From Mercurialis annua (taxonomy: Eukaryota; Streptophyta; Magnoliopsida; Malpighiales; Euphorbiaceae): a stretch of DNA of 64,000 bases. Numbering within the stretch: position 1 is the first letter of the stretch; the number at the start of each line of letters is the position of its first letter. The stretch spans positions 1,338,501-1,402,500 of the forward strand of contig NC_065577.1 in NCBI RefSeq assembly GCF_937616625.2, read 5' to 3'. The notes beneath the pieces were generated by a model. It was not told the DNA's origin, did not search any database, and saw only the letters and a program-made list of their open reading frames with translations. Positions 11,371 to 23,896 of this stretch are shown one piece after another. The position numbers were made by a program, and so were the translations under genes.

Positions 11371-14301
11371 TGTCACGACCCAGTTTCATGAATCGTGACC
11401 AGCGCTAGGGCATGGGTAATGTAGTACCAACATCCGTAGCTAGCCTTCCTTATAACATACAATTTAATTAAACCTACAGAAAATCAATGCTCGGGGGCAA
11501 CCGAGACTCCAGCCTAATTCTAGCAGTTATAATTTTCATCAATTAGATATAACATGCTTTCCAATACTGAATTATAATTAGGCATAACTTAAATAATTCT
11601 GAATAATAATATAACATGCCAAAGCAATAATAATCCAGCCGGACCAATCTGACAACAACTAGAATAAAATTAAGACGTCTAGTCAACTACTGCGGTCTAA
11701 GAATAAAACAGTTTGATAGTTCTACTAAAATAAATGGAACCTCCGAGGAAAAGTAAATACGGAGATCACCAGGCTCTCTCAGATCATAACCCTGGAAAAT
11801 TGGGAAAACAACGGGGTCAGATATACTGAGATGAGTTTATACCACTATCTACATTTATTAAGTGGAAAACCTTTAAAACCGTTTAAAACATTTAATAATA
11901 ATATTACGAATAATAGTTGGAACCCTAATCCACAATTCTAAATCATAAACATAATCCAATAGGCCTGGTCCCGAGAGCTGAGATACACCGAGTTACCACC
12001 GACCACACTTTACCATATCCAGAGTCCCGAGAGCTGTGCTACACCGAGTTACTCTATTTGGTCCCGAGAGCTACGCTCACACCGAGTTACCACATTTCCA
12101 TAAATACCTTACCCAGATCATTACCGGCGCGCACGCAGTCCTAATGGTGCCCATTAGGTAGCATGTTCCAACTAAGAGGCATAATATAAAACAGTTCGAA
12201 ATATACGTACAGTATATATATTTAATATTTAAAATACCAATTTACTTAATAAAGCGGTAAATAGTAAATACAAACTCACTGCTTGCTAATCCACATGATA
12301 ACCGGCAAGCAACTAATCCTGGTTCGCCTCTGAAGCACGAACAGTAGACGGGTCTAGACAAATAAAATAGTTATTAAAAACAGACCCGAACTCTAGAGAA
12401 TACTAGACACCACATAGGACTAGCACAAATAACACGTCGGAATAAAGCAATACAGAACAACACAAAATACCCATTAGGTAATAACTAATTAATACAAGTC
12501 TATTGTGTTCTTATTTAAAATCCAATTTATAAGTATTATTTAATAATCTTTAAATAATAATTAATTTCCAAATAGTGGGTTAGCCGAATTACTAATAACT
12601 ACCAAGCTAACCTCACTTAGGTGACCCAAGTCTAACCCGACTCAAAACGTTTATCAAATATTAACCCGAGTTTATATTTATAAAATAATTCGATAAAATA
12701 ATAATCCATTTTAAAAGCAGAACTCAATAACTTCAATTGCAAGTAACTCAAGTTACAACCTAAAAAAATCTAACCATTATTAGGGGCTAAACTGTACTTT
12801 AGCAAATTTGATATTTGAAATCAAATTAATTACTTTTGTTTATATTTAAAACAAAATATAAAGTTACTAACAAAAAACTTAATTAAATAAGTTTTAAAAA
12901 TATTTAGGGGCTAAATTGTAATTTAGCCATTTAATTATTCGAAAATAAAATATAATTACCCGAGTAATTATATCAACTTGAGTTATAATTTGTTATCATT
13001 CAAATATTAAATTTCAATCAAATCGAAATCCTAGTTATTATCGAAATAAAAGATAAAATCTAACTTAAAGGATCTAATTGATTCAAACAACACAATTCAA
13101 TAATCAAAGTGGCTAATAAGCCATCTTCTTTATTTAAAACTCAAATTCATCCCCGCCAACCCTTCTTCATCAAATTCCAACCATAACTCCATATTCAACA
13201 ATCCAGTAAACAATCTAAGATACAACCTTAATTCAAAATGGATCCCAATTATAACAACATTAATCATGATAATCAACAAACCCAATCATCTATTTGAAAC
13301 ACAGAAACCGTAACAAATAATGAAAGAGATACAAAAAAAAAAAACAATGGCAGACAATCAAAACGAGACGGCGATAAAACGTACGACGATTCAACACAAT
13401 GGAACAACAACTCAAACGATTCCGTTAACCCAATAAACCACGGATGCTAATAATCACCTAGGTTACCAGTTCATGGCTCAAGACAAAGAAATTATAAACG
13501 GCAGTAACCAAGAATATCAAGAACAGTTAAAGCAAATCCAAAAACGGAAACCGTACGGCGATTGAAACGAGATAGATAACGTACCGTTCAACGAAAACGA
13601 GGTGGGGAATCGAAGGTACGCGAGTCTAGAATCTCTAGGATCAAACGATTCTGATTTCGATCAACAAACGAGCAAGAACGAATCAATTAACCGAAAGACG
13701 TTTAAAAGCTTTAAAACTGAAGTTTACGAATTAAAGAACTTACCGAGACAACGACTTTGAAGGATGATAACAGTTTCGATTCTCAGGGAATAAGGTGGAT
13801 AAACACGGCTAGGGTTTCTTTGTAGAATAGAGAATGACTTAGGGTCGGAACTTAGGTATTTAAGTAGGTCGGAATAGGTTAGAATGAAAGACAAAAGTGC
13901 CCCCACGAACTGATATGGCTGTTCTCGAACGAGAACAGCCATTTAAAGCTGGTTCTTGTTCGAGAACCCTGGTTTCGAACGAGAACCAGGCTTAAAACGT
14001 TGAGTTCTCGCTCGAAAATTGGAATTCTCGAACGAGACTCAGCTCAAATGCTGGTGTCTCGTTCTAGAATTCCAATTCTCGAACGAGACCTAATGCAATT
14101 GGGTCAGGTCTCTTTCGAGACCTGATTCAAGGTAGTGGTTCAACCTTTTGGTTGAACCACAAAATGATAGGAACCAAACGCGAACCCGAAAATTGAGCCG
14201 AACTAAAAATTAATTTACGAATTGAACCGTCAAACCGAAAAAGACTCAATTAATTTCCGAAAACACATTAGAAAGATTTGAAATTTTTTCGGGATATTAC
14301 A
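11371..14301 (-). mobile_element. Solo LTR of an LTR retrotransposon (about 2.9 kb)
   Basis: The block starts TGTCACGACCCAG and ends GGGATATTACA, so both strands show TG...CA LTR ends. It is flanked by the perfect 5-bp duplication TATTT (11366-11370 and 14302-14306). Read on the minus strand it begins TGTAATATCCCG and ends GGGTCGTGACA. No gag, pol, primer-binding site or second LTR is present, so this is a solo LTR left by recombination. Internal features are three imperfect tandem units around CCCGAGAGCT...ACACCGAGTTAC (11970-12100) and a cluster of TCTCGAACGAGA-type dyads (13920-14130). It is most likely Ty3/Gypsy, but nothing in the LTR proves the superfamily. Orientation is inferred from the minus-strand TGTAATATCCC start and is tentative. 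Confidence 0.85.
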
Positions 14302-14372
14302 TATTTATACACCAAAATTGAGTGTGATGAGTTGTAATGTAAGGTGTAAACCGTCGTAATATGAGTTGTTAA

Positions 14373-14638
14373 CCATTTATCATCCAACTGGATTGTTTTG
14401 TAAACAAGAAGTAGTTGTAGCATTTTTGGTGGTGGATGCAAGCAGGTTGCAGATGTAGTAAAGCAACATGCAACAGTTACAATATACTCTAATACCCCTT
14501 TCAATCCATTTATCATCCAACTGGATTGACTTGTCAACAAGAAGTAGTTGTAGCAGCTTTAGTGGTGGATACAAGATGGTTGCAGTGTAGTAAAGCAACA
14601 GTTACAATATACTCTAATAACCCCCCCCCCCCCCACCC
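14373..14638 (+). repeat. Two tandem 133-bp units, ending in a C-tract
   Basis: Units starting CCATTTATCATCCAACTGGA lie at 14373 and 14506. A diverged third copy is at 16345-16475. The array ends in a 14-C homopolymer (14621-14634). Small frames in this region are not gene-like. Confidence 0.75.
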
Positions 14639-14773
14639 AATCAAGATGGTTATATATCACTTATGTTCAGTTTGCAATAGACTTGCAGTAGCCACAGTTT
14701 ATTGGTAACATCAATACTTTATTTGCAACTGCAGCAATAGTTTACAGCAATTGTAATTACAGCCTTGCAGCTT

Positions 14774-15273
14774 GGGGTGTGCAAAAACCGACAGAAACTG
14801 AAAAATCAAACCGGAACGAACCAAAAATATAGGTTTAGTTTGGTTTGGTTTCTATAATATAGAAGCTGAAAAACCAAACAGCCTAAACTTAGATTATATA
14901 TATTAATTATCGCAACTATTAATCAATCTAAGCATGTATTCCAGCGGTAAAATGGCTATTTAATTGTTGTAAGGTGCAAGAGTTTCAATCATACAAGGTA
15001 GATTTGTCATTTTCTAATTTAATTTAACATAAATAAAGAGATGTTTTCAGCGGGACTCAAACTCAGATGGTATGCACTAGTTGCGCCCGTATTTTCGCTA
15101 GGCTACAAGGGTTATTAGTTATCTTCTATGTTGTTTAATATAAAAATTAGTTACCGACCAAACCAAATCGAAATTCATCCTTTATTTTAATTCAGTTTTC
15201 ACAAAAGTGAAAAACCAATCGGTTTGGGCTGGAAGGATTGGTTCAGTAACCGAACCAACTGATGCACAACCCC
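14774..15273. mobile_element. TIR element of the GGGGTGTGCA/TGCACAACCCC type
   Basis: The left end GGGGTGTGCAAAAACCG and the right end CGAACCAACTGATGCACAACCCC are inverted copies, with AACCGAA/TTCGGTT motifs inside. This is the architecture of the common hAT-like MITEs of plants. No target duplication could be fixed with confidence. Related sequence is at 25970-26260, 30057-30130, 41356-41690, 54446-54698 and 57000-57493. Confidence 0.55.
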
Positions 15274-16756
15274 ACTAGCAACAGCCACAGTTTATTGGCA
15301 TCAACTATAATATATTGGTAGAAGGAGTTTGCAATAGCACTAGTTTTGCAGCAGCAGTTTGCAGCATCCTTAAAAAATTATAAGAAGCAGCAACATCATC
15401 GTCATAAAAAGAAACATGTATCAAACAATCATCACTTAAATGAATATGATTTCATTGAAGAATTTTATCAAACACTTTATGAGCGTAACAAAAAAGTCAA
15501 TTTGTCTCTATAAATAGAAGAACCTCAAACCTACAATTGTAATATTCCAATTCATCACAATCTAAAATCACAAATGATTGATATAAACTTCAACTTGAAT
15601 CAAAATTAGTAAGAAATAAGAATTTATATAAAAAAGAACGAGAGATATTTGATAAAGAAACGAGGGCTTGAAATAAAAAAAATGAGATTAAATTTGAACT
15701 TAAGTCAATAACAATTCGCCTACAACTTGAAATTTTCTCGCTTTATGCTGAATGAATCATCATTGTGATTATCCAAAAAATGCTCATAAAACTTCAAACT
15801 ATAATTGTTTTCTTCTCCAAATGATATTAATGATTTTCAACTAAAATATGATTATATGAATCAAACAGAAACCTCCAATCTGTAACTTCCACCAGAGAAC
15901 AAATCATTATCAGTTGACTTAAATTGCAATCCAAACTAATAGTGACGATCAAAACTGAAGCTGAACTTGAAAATTGAACTCATTGATAGCAATGATTCAA
16001 TACACAGATAAATTTAAATTTTCATCGATAATGACGATCAACAACAAACTAAAATCGAAATCAATCCGAACCTTTGGGATTGGACATCCAGTTCGGTATA
16101 ACAGAGAAGAAAATCAAATCTAAAATCACGGCGGCGATACCGGTGGCAACGCCAACTACCGGGCTCAGACCCTCTCTGATACCACAACAGAATGCAAATT
16201 GAGAACCAGTAATTTAAATTATATTGAAGAGTTTTGAATTATAAAAACTAAATTTAAAACTAAACCTAATGTTATTTGTACAACAAAAATGAGTGTAACG
16301 AGCTGTAATGTGAGCTATAAGCAGTTGTAATATGAGCTGTAATCCATATGTCATCCAATTGGATTGACAAGTCAGCAGCAAGCAGATTCAACAGCTTTGG
16401 TGGTGGATGCAACAACTTTTATGGTGTACGCAGGATGCAGGCAGCAAGCAACAATTACAGTATAATCTAATAAATCGCTTGGAAGGACCATTAGCCCGAT
16501 CAAGGAGGATGAGAGATTTTTGATCGGATTAAGATCATTATCTTAAAAAGTAAAAGAATTAAGAAGTCTTATGTTTGGTTTATCTCTATAGATAGGTTTG
16601 ATATTTGTTTTTGTTTTGTTAAATTTAAATTATTGAATTCATATTAAAGATGATCTTTAAAAGCGCCAGCATAAATATTTTTCAAAATATAATCGAACCG
16701 TAGTTAAGAGTGTTGACACCATTCACAAAATCTGGGCTTGATGCTTTCCGTTGCAA
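15274..16756. other. Repeat-derived intergenic DNA
   Basis: No gene. Positions 16250-16475 are a diverged second copy of the repeat that flanks the solo LTR (11340-11370 joined to 14302-14620). The stretch 16075-16210 is GC-richer, with CTCAGACCCTCTCTGATACC, a phrase that looks transposon-like, but I cannot assign it. Confidence 0.5.
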
Positions 16757-16765
16757 TTATTTTTT

Positions 16766-17202
16766 GGCCTAATCACTCAAAAGCCCTTCACCTTTAAACG
16801 TTTTTTCAATTGCACCCCGACGTTGGAAAACTTTCTCAAAACCCTCTCACCTTTAAATTGCATTCCAATTGCACCCCGACGTAGGAAAATCCTCTCAAAA
16901 TCTCCCCACTTTTTTCAATGGTACCCTAAATTGGAAATTTTATGGTTTTAATTTTATAATTTTATTGGATATAATTTTAGGAAGATTGTTTTTTTAAATT
17001 ATTAATAATATTAGTATTTAATTAGAATATAGATTAAAAATAAAAGATTATTTAAAAAAAATCATGTGAAAAAAGGTCAATTTAATACTTTGGGGTACAA
17101 TTGAAAAAGAATCTAAAGGTGGGGGGTTTTGAGAGAATTTTCCTACGTCAGGGTGCAATTGAAAAAAAAAATCAAAAGTGGGGGCTTTTGAATGATTAAG
17201 CC
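16766..17202. mobile_element. Mutator-type MITE with 9-bp TSD, copy 1
   Basis: The left end GGCCTAATCACTCAAAAGCC and the right end (reverse complement GGCTTAATCATTCAAAAGCC) form inverted repeats of about 80 bp that contain CAATTGCACCCCGACGT and TCTCAAAACC blocks. The left arm carries this block twice. Flanking 9-mers TTATTTTTT (16757-16765) and TTATTGTTT (17203-17211) agree at 8 of 9. A sister copy with perfect TSDs is at 29009-29423. There is no protein. Confidence 0.85.
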
Positions 17203-17249
17203 TTATTGTTTTGCTCGTACCTTTGCAGTTTTTTATATAGTTGTTTGCT

Positions 17250-20200
17250 GGGTTTTTGATACTTGGGTGCCTCGAAGGCACCCAAATTTTCAGATCAGTG
17301 TCTCTTTTGGAATTAATTCCGAAAGAGTGCCTGGTCCCACATGGTCCGCATCCTGGAAATGCGGACCATGTGGTGTTCCGCATTCTAGGAATGCGGAACA
17401 CATTAATCAGCTGATTAATTAATAATCAGCTGATTAATGCGTGTTCCGCATTCCTAGAATGCGGAACACGCTGACATTACCGTTGGGAGCTGACAGCTCC
17501 CAACGGTAATAAAGTGGTTCCGCATTGTAGGAATGCGGAACACATTAAATGTTCCGCATTCCTACAATGCGGAACCATGGCTATAAAATTAGCCATCCGC
17601 AATGTAAAAAACACAAGTAAAAAAGAGTTAAAACATGGTAGTTCGAGGGAGACGGTTTTTAGTTTGAGCAGAAAAATTTTGGGTCGAGGTGCCTGTATTT
17701 CGGAGCTAAACGGATCTATATTTTGGAGTTAAGGAGTTATATTTTTTATTTGATATTAATTTTTGGAGAACTACAAAAGGTTAGTACGTTTAATTATTTT
17801 ATTTATTGTTTTAAATAATTTTAGTGTTAGTAAATATTAGAAATGCATGTATAAATGTAATTATAATAGAAAAATGTTAGATTTTAATTATAATTTAGAA
17901 ATGCATGTATAAAAAAGCTTATAATGTAGAAAAATATTAGCTTTTAATTGTAATTTAGAAATGTATGTATAATATAAAAAAATTAGATTATATTTATAAT
18001 TGTTTTAATTATTAATTTTTTTATTAAAATATTGTTAATATCTTTATTGTTAGACTATAATTATTAATATTGTTGTTTTTAAAAATTATTGTAGTTTATT
18101 AAAATATTGTTAAAAAAATTAATTGTCAATATAAATTATTATTTCATACAATTATATTAGGATATGTTTAATTTAATTTTATAATATTTTTTAAAAAAAT
18201 ATTAGAAATAAAGTAACAGTAATTACAATTGATATGTTAACGCTATAAATTTAAGATTCGCATTATAAATATAACGGTGATATGTTTGCTGTTTATTAAT
18301 TAGAAATGACGACTTCAAATATATCTTTGTTAATATGTTGTGATGGCCGTATTGTGAGTTCTCCATGTGGAATAGAATATCATAGGGGTCGTCCGGTTAA
18401 TATGGCGCTTAGCGAGAGAATGAGTTTTGAAGAATTACAAAATATTTGTAGAAGAGCAGTTTCTACCGACGGAGAAGTAGAAATTTCAAAAATCTACTTC
18501 CGGCTTCCAAGAATAGTTGGGGGTGCGATACGCTCGTACTCGTTGTTTTCTGTGGAGAATAACGAGCATGTGTTTGGAATTTTGAACGAGGTCGTGCGGT
18601 ATCCGCAACTGGATATTTTGAAAATGTACGTGGAATACGAGGCTGTGGTTCACAACGAGTCTTTATTGGACCAGTTGGTTTTAGGTGATTCCAGCGGGTC
18701 TGAGAGGTGTAGTGATGAAGAGGAAGAAGAGGAAGAAGAGAATTTCTATGACAGCAACGAAGAGGATGTTGAGGAAGACTTAGGAGCAGATTCACAATAT
18801 CAGTCGCAACTTCCTGAGCATGTAAGAAGCGCTGATCTTTGCGATTTTGACGTCGCCCCGGAGGCTGATGAAAAGATTATGTGGGATCCTGGGATGGAAT
18901 TCCGAGTAGGGATGGTCTTCCCAAATCTCGATGCCGTCCGAGCTTGTGCGACTTCTTATTCGGTCGGGGTGGGAAGGGAGTACAAGGGTCGCCAGACTAC
19001 CAACTCCACAATAGTGTTGGTTTGTAGGCACAACCCTGTATGTAAATGGTGGTTGCGCGCTACACTTCTGCAATCGGTTCAGACGTGGACGTTGACAAAC
19101 TATATTGGCCCGCACACGTGCAATCAACTGTTACCTGATCCAAACCATCAGAATTTTGATGAACTGCTCTCAGATTACATCCAGATTTGGAACAACAGAG
19201 CGGCTTACGTTGTTCAGGGCTACCAGCTCCAGCGTCCACCTCACTACCATTCAACGTATATGGAGTGGTTTCGGAGCCGCAGCCGGCGTTGGATTACCCA
19301 AGAGGGCGCAGCGGCCGGACAGAGTGTACGTATTTATTTTATTATTAAATTTCTCTTATTATTGTATACACTGACAATTTGTTTGTTTGATGTTAACATC
19401 GCGACACTTTCGAGATGATCGCCCTTCAGAGAGAGGCGCGTGCGTCTAGGATTGGGACTGATGCACGCAGTTCCCAATTAGCTTACGGAGAGGAGCGCCG
19501 TGACGTCACACTGCCCCCACCAAAGCCAGCAGTTCCGGCTTACGTACTACCTCCTCTTCCTCCCCTGATCATCGATCTGGCTCACATCAGGGGAGCGCGT
19601 ATAGACGGCAGCCTAGAGCCCTCCAGCCTCGCGAGCGCCCGGACGACCCTATCCCCCCACCGGTCTACTAGCACTTCGATCCTACATCCACTTCAGACAG
19701 ACGGGGGGAGTACTATGGGCCGACTCAGTACTACGGTTCCACCTCCGCTTCAGCATCACAGCCTCCGTGGCCTCAGACCTCTTTCCCACAGGTTTCATGT
19801 CATTTATTAATTATTTTATTGCTTTTTTAACTCGTATTTAAATATATAATCTAAATGTTGCGTTTTCTACTTTGTGTTTCAGGGACCCCAGGTATCATCG
19901 TATCAGGTCCCGCCTTCGTCGATGCCATTTTTTGAGCTGTCGTACGGACAGACAGCATATACGACACCTCTGGGCACGCCGTCGTCTCAGTTCCAGCAGG
20001 CCACACCACCGGCGTCTCAGTTCCAGCAGGCCACACCACCGCCGTTTGCTGCATCAGATCAGTATTACCGTCCAGCGCTATATACGGATGATCAGCAGTT
20101 CACTTCTTTCGATCAGTGTTACCGTCCCACACTGCCTCCGGATGATCAGCCGTCGACGTCACATTTGCGGCCATCTTCTTCTCACCAGGCTCATGATCCA

Positions 20201-21150
20201 TCACAGCTACATTTTACACTGTCAGAGTCCTGTTTATTCGGTCCGGAGATCGGTTCAGAGGCGTACGAGGAGCTTTTATCACGACCGGATATCACACCTC
20301 CATCTTTTAGACTCCTACCGCCACACAGGACGAGACCGGTACTGCGCCACCAGCAACAGATGTTGAGCTTTCAGCTCAAGACGAGGACGACGACGACGAC
20401 AGCGAGAGCCCTCCGGTACCCAGACAGTTTCACTCGATTACAGACAGCTCGCGGCACCGACGGAAGACTCACGGTTTGAGGATACAGAGACCGAGGACTC
20501 GTAGATATCAGGATTAGATTTCATATTTTTGTTCATTTATCGATTTTTGTATTTTAGTATATGTTGTATGTTTACTATATTTTGTATATTATAATCGTTT
20601 GTTAAAATTGTTATTTTTTTTATAAGCGTCTGTTAAAATCATTAGTTAAATAAAACAAATATTTAAATCGTCTGTTAAATTTTTTATTTTTTTTATAAGC
20701 GTTTGCTAAAATCAGTAGTTAAATCAAACAAGCATTTAAATCGATTCTTAATATATCGTTTTATAAAATTATTTTAAATTGTTTTTAGTTTATAGTGTAT
20801 ATTAAAAAAAGTAAAATAATATTTATTTATTTTTTAAATTAAAATTCTGCAATGATTGGGCGTCTCCCCAATCATTGGGGGCAGAGTGTTCCGCATTCTT
20901 AGAATGCGGAACGCTCTTAATCAGCTGATTACAAAAGTAATCAGCTGATTAAAGGGTTCCGCATTCTAGGAATGCGGAACCCATCTTGGTCCGCATTTTT
21001 AAAATGCGGACCAAGTGTGACCAGACACTCTTTCGGATTAATTTCGAAAGAGGCACTGATCTGGAAATTTGGGTGCCTTTGAGGCACTCAAATATCATTC
21101 CGAAAGAGGCACTGATCTGAAAATTTGGGTGCCTCAAATATCAAAAATCC
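17250..21150 (+). mobile_element. Complete Mutator-like element (MULE), 3.9 kb
   Basis: It is bounded by perfect 9-bp duplications TTGTTTGCT (17241-17249 and 21151-21159). The termini GGGTTTTTGATA and (reverse complement) GGATTTTTGATA open inverted repeats of about 85 bp (GGTGCCTCGAAGGCACCC, AGATCAGTGTCTCTTT). The right arm has an internal duplication of period about 55 bp (21045-21120). Inside the TIRs are arrays of perfect short palindromes built on TTCCGCATTC...GAATGCGGAA and TAATCAGCTGATTA. Left-array palindromes are at 17337-17373, 17374-17400, 17401-17439, 17440-17470, 17476-17510 and 17516-17576. Right-array ones are at 20886-20914, 20917-20950, 20954-20982 and 20985-21015. The single gene inside is broken and has no visible transposase catalytic core, so the element is probably non-autonomous. 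Confidence 0.9.
18306..20517 (+). pseudogene. Composite MuDR N-terminal / plant-mobile-domain-like gene in the MULE, decayed
   Basis: Exon 1 (18306-19325, 340 codons) is intact. It has an N-terminal region of the type found in plant mudrA proteins (residues 1-115), an acidic Glu-rich linker (about 135-160), and a MuDR N-terminal transposase domain (about 198-280, with FRVGMVF, then VCRHNPVCKWWLRA and GPHTCN). Instead of the DDE core it continues as a tail like that of plant mobile domain proteins (IQIWNNRAAYVVQGYQ, RPPHYHSTYMEWFR, RRWITQEGAAAGQ). A donor GTACGT follows at 19326. Exon 2 (19415-19791) changes frame near 19540 and has a stop near 19668. Exon 3 begins 19883 after TGTTTCAG, repeats SQFQQATPP twice, and shifts frame again near 20320 before an acidic then basic C-terminus (stop 20515-20517). 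The DDE catalytic domain is absent. Exon 1 could still be translated. Confidence 0.7.
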
Positions 21151-21159
21151 TTGTTTGCT

Positions 21160-23896
21160 TGGTAGATTAGAATTTTAAAATTTCATATGATTGGCTGTTT
21201 ATGACTTAATTTAATTCGTATATTAATCTTTTTAATGAATGTATTTTTGGAAAAATAATATATAGAATAAATATATAAAATATTTGAAAAGTACACTAGG
21301 TTCAATTTTTATAAATATATAAAAAATATAACAGTAATTAAATCTGTGAAATTAAGTGGAGGAAACGTGTGGAAAGGGAAGGGAAGAAGAAAGTGAAAAC
21401 CAACAAACTAATTAGTCGCAACTCGCACGTTGTTTTTTCAAGTCAAAAGTCCATATACTTTTTTTATTGTCAAATAAAGTTCATATACTTTTATGTTTTT
21501 ACTACTTTGTTAGTCATCAATATTTCATATTTCTTAAAGATAAAGTAAATCATATTGCTACATAAGTTTGATATACTTTTTATTGAAAAAATAAATTTAT
21601 ATATTAAAAATTGTAATGAATTTATCAAATATACTATGACTAAAGAAAATTAACAGTTTGGTCCAAAAAAATTAATAATTTCTGTCTATTATATTCAAGT
21701 AGCAAGATTTTTTTTAAATCCAGCTGATAAAAATAAAAATAAATTTTATACCTTTAATTTATATTTTCCATAACCTTAAGTGGTAAAAATTTATAATATC
21801 CTCAAAAAAATTAAAGTACTCTATCTTATTTGTATAATTAGACTCTTTATATTTATTTATTGTTTGTCATTTAGATATAACTAATTAAAAATATTAAATT
21901 ATCACATCAAAATGCTATTTTTTCTATTCATGATTTATTTATTAATTAATTTTGAATATATGAATTTAATTATTTGTCTTTTCTTACATCAACATAAGGA
22001 ATTCACTTTGAAATCGAATTACAATATCACTATGGGTTTATTATTATTATTTTTACGAGTCTAGATCCGAACTACTGGTTTTATTTGTAAATTTTAAAAA
22101 TCATTATTTTTAATCCCGTAGATCTTAGAAATACAATATACTGCTCTCAACATATGTACATAGATGTTTATAGGCTATTTTGAGCTATTTTCGTATCTTG
22201 GTGATATTTAAAAAAATTCATACATGGAGAATATATTTGAACATTTTTTAGGTAAGAGTATATTTGGATCACGAGCAAAGCATAGAGAGAATATTTGAAC
22301 CACATAGGATTCAAGACACCAAGCACGTTAGATTCCATATAATTAAGAATTGACGATTTTTTAACAGTGTTCGAAAGAGAGGTTATTTGAGCTATTTTCA
22401 AAATATTAAATGTATTTAGCACCTTTTTAAACATGGAGAGCTAACTTGATCAACATGAAAAATATGGAGGAAATATTTAATTATTTTTCCTTGAAATAAT
22501 TATTTCTATTTTAAATTCTTGTTATTTTTAACTCTTGTTAATTCACGTTTTTTTAGGTAAAACTTTAGAGCTCTATGTGTGCAATTTCCACTTTCTCCAC
22601 AATTATTTACTATTTCACTCACTCCTCTTTTGACCATCTCTATTCCTAAATTTGGTCTTGTTATTTCTAATAACGGGATGGGAGTTAGTTTTGTTTATTC
22701 AAACATAACGTTTTTAACATCCTAAATGAGATGAAACTAATTTCAAGTACTAATGCATAATTAGAGTACTTAAAGATGGCTAAATTAAAGATTAATCACC
22801 CAAAAAAGAGAGGGATAATTCGATCAAAATAAAATTTCATTAAATTACATGTAATTACAATTAATCAGATGTACTTTCTCAATATCCATACAACAGTATA
22901 TTCAACTTTAATTTAAATTATCAGAAAAATAATGTACTAATTAAATATTATAAATAACATTTATCCATAATAACTATTACATTACTTTAAAAATAATAAT
23001 AATAATTCAAAATTTTGTAGGTAAAATGTATTTTTCTACGTCAAAATCTTTGTCAGTTTGGTACAATATTTATACAAATCATGTCAAATATATATGCTTG
23101 TTAGTCAATGAAAAATATGCAAATGGTAAAAAATTAAATATAATTATGTACCTTAACTTATTTTTACAACAAATTAATCCACAACTGAAAATTTAAAAAA
23201 AGTCAGAAAAAATCATCATAAAAAAACATGTATTATCTATTTATTTCATTAGTAACTTGCTCTATTTTTCTTTAATTTATCAAAATATTCAAATAATTGA
23301 TTAATTTGTTGTAAAATAAGTTAAAATGCTAAATTCTATTATTCTTTTTTACTAATTAAACCATTTGACTGACAAGTGAATATATTTAACACAATTCACA
23401 TAAATAATAGACGGGACTGACAAAAAATTGGTTAAGGTATCTATAGCAAACGACAAATAATTTTTGGTAGTAAACTATATATTTTTCATTTTTTATGTTT
23501 ACTACATTACTGTTATGTTTAGTTGTTCAATCAGTAGTCTGTTTTTAGGTTGTCAAATGTAAACAAGTCAGAAATATTTCTATTTTCTTTTGAATAATTG
23601 TACTGTTCCTAAGTTTAGATTCAAAACCTATTTCTGTTAGCCAATTAGAAAAAAGAAAAAACAAATTTCAATGCACATGCATGACCATGCATGGCTTCTG
23701 TTTTTCAGGAGCAATTTTGTTCTTTATAACTCACTCAACTACATAAACAAGAACCAGTTCATTTCTGAATTTTGATTTCACCTGACTGCTAAACAAATTT
23801 ATTTTCTGCTGTATAAATTTAATGAAAGATTATCTGAGAAACCATAATTGAATTTCTTGAAGAAAATTTCAAAAATTTCACCTGACCAGATATTTT
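21160..23896. other. Intergenic DNA upstream of the CHX gene
   Basis: AT-rich, with no supported gene. The 88-codon minus-strand frame at 22168-22434 has no recognisable features and no neighbouring exons. TATAAAT at 23812-23818 is 85 bp before the first possible CHX start and is a candidate TATA box. Confidence 0.45.

Noticed and set aside
17048..17401. 117-codon minus-strand frame
   Set aside because: It runs across the end of a MITE and the TIR of the MULE; its repeated words come from the palindromes.
18463..19254. Overlapping minus-strand frames of 64-111 codons
   Set aside because: They are shadows of the plus-strand MuDR-type exon.
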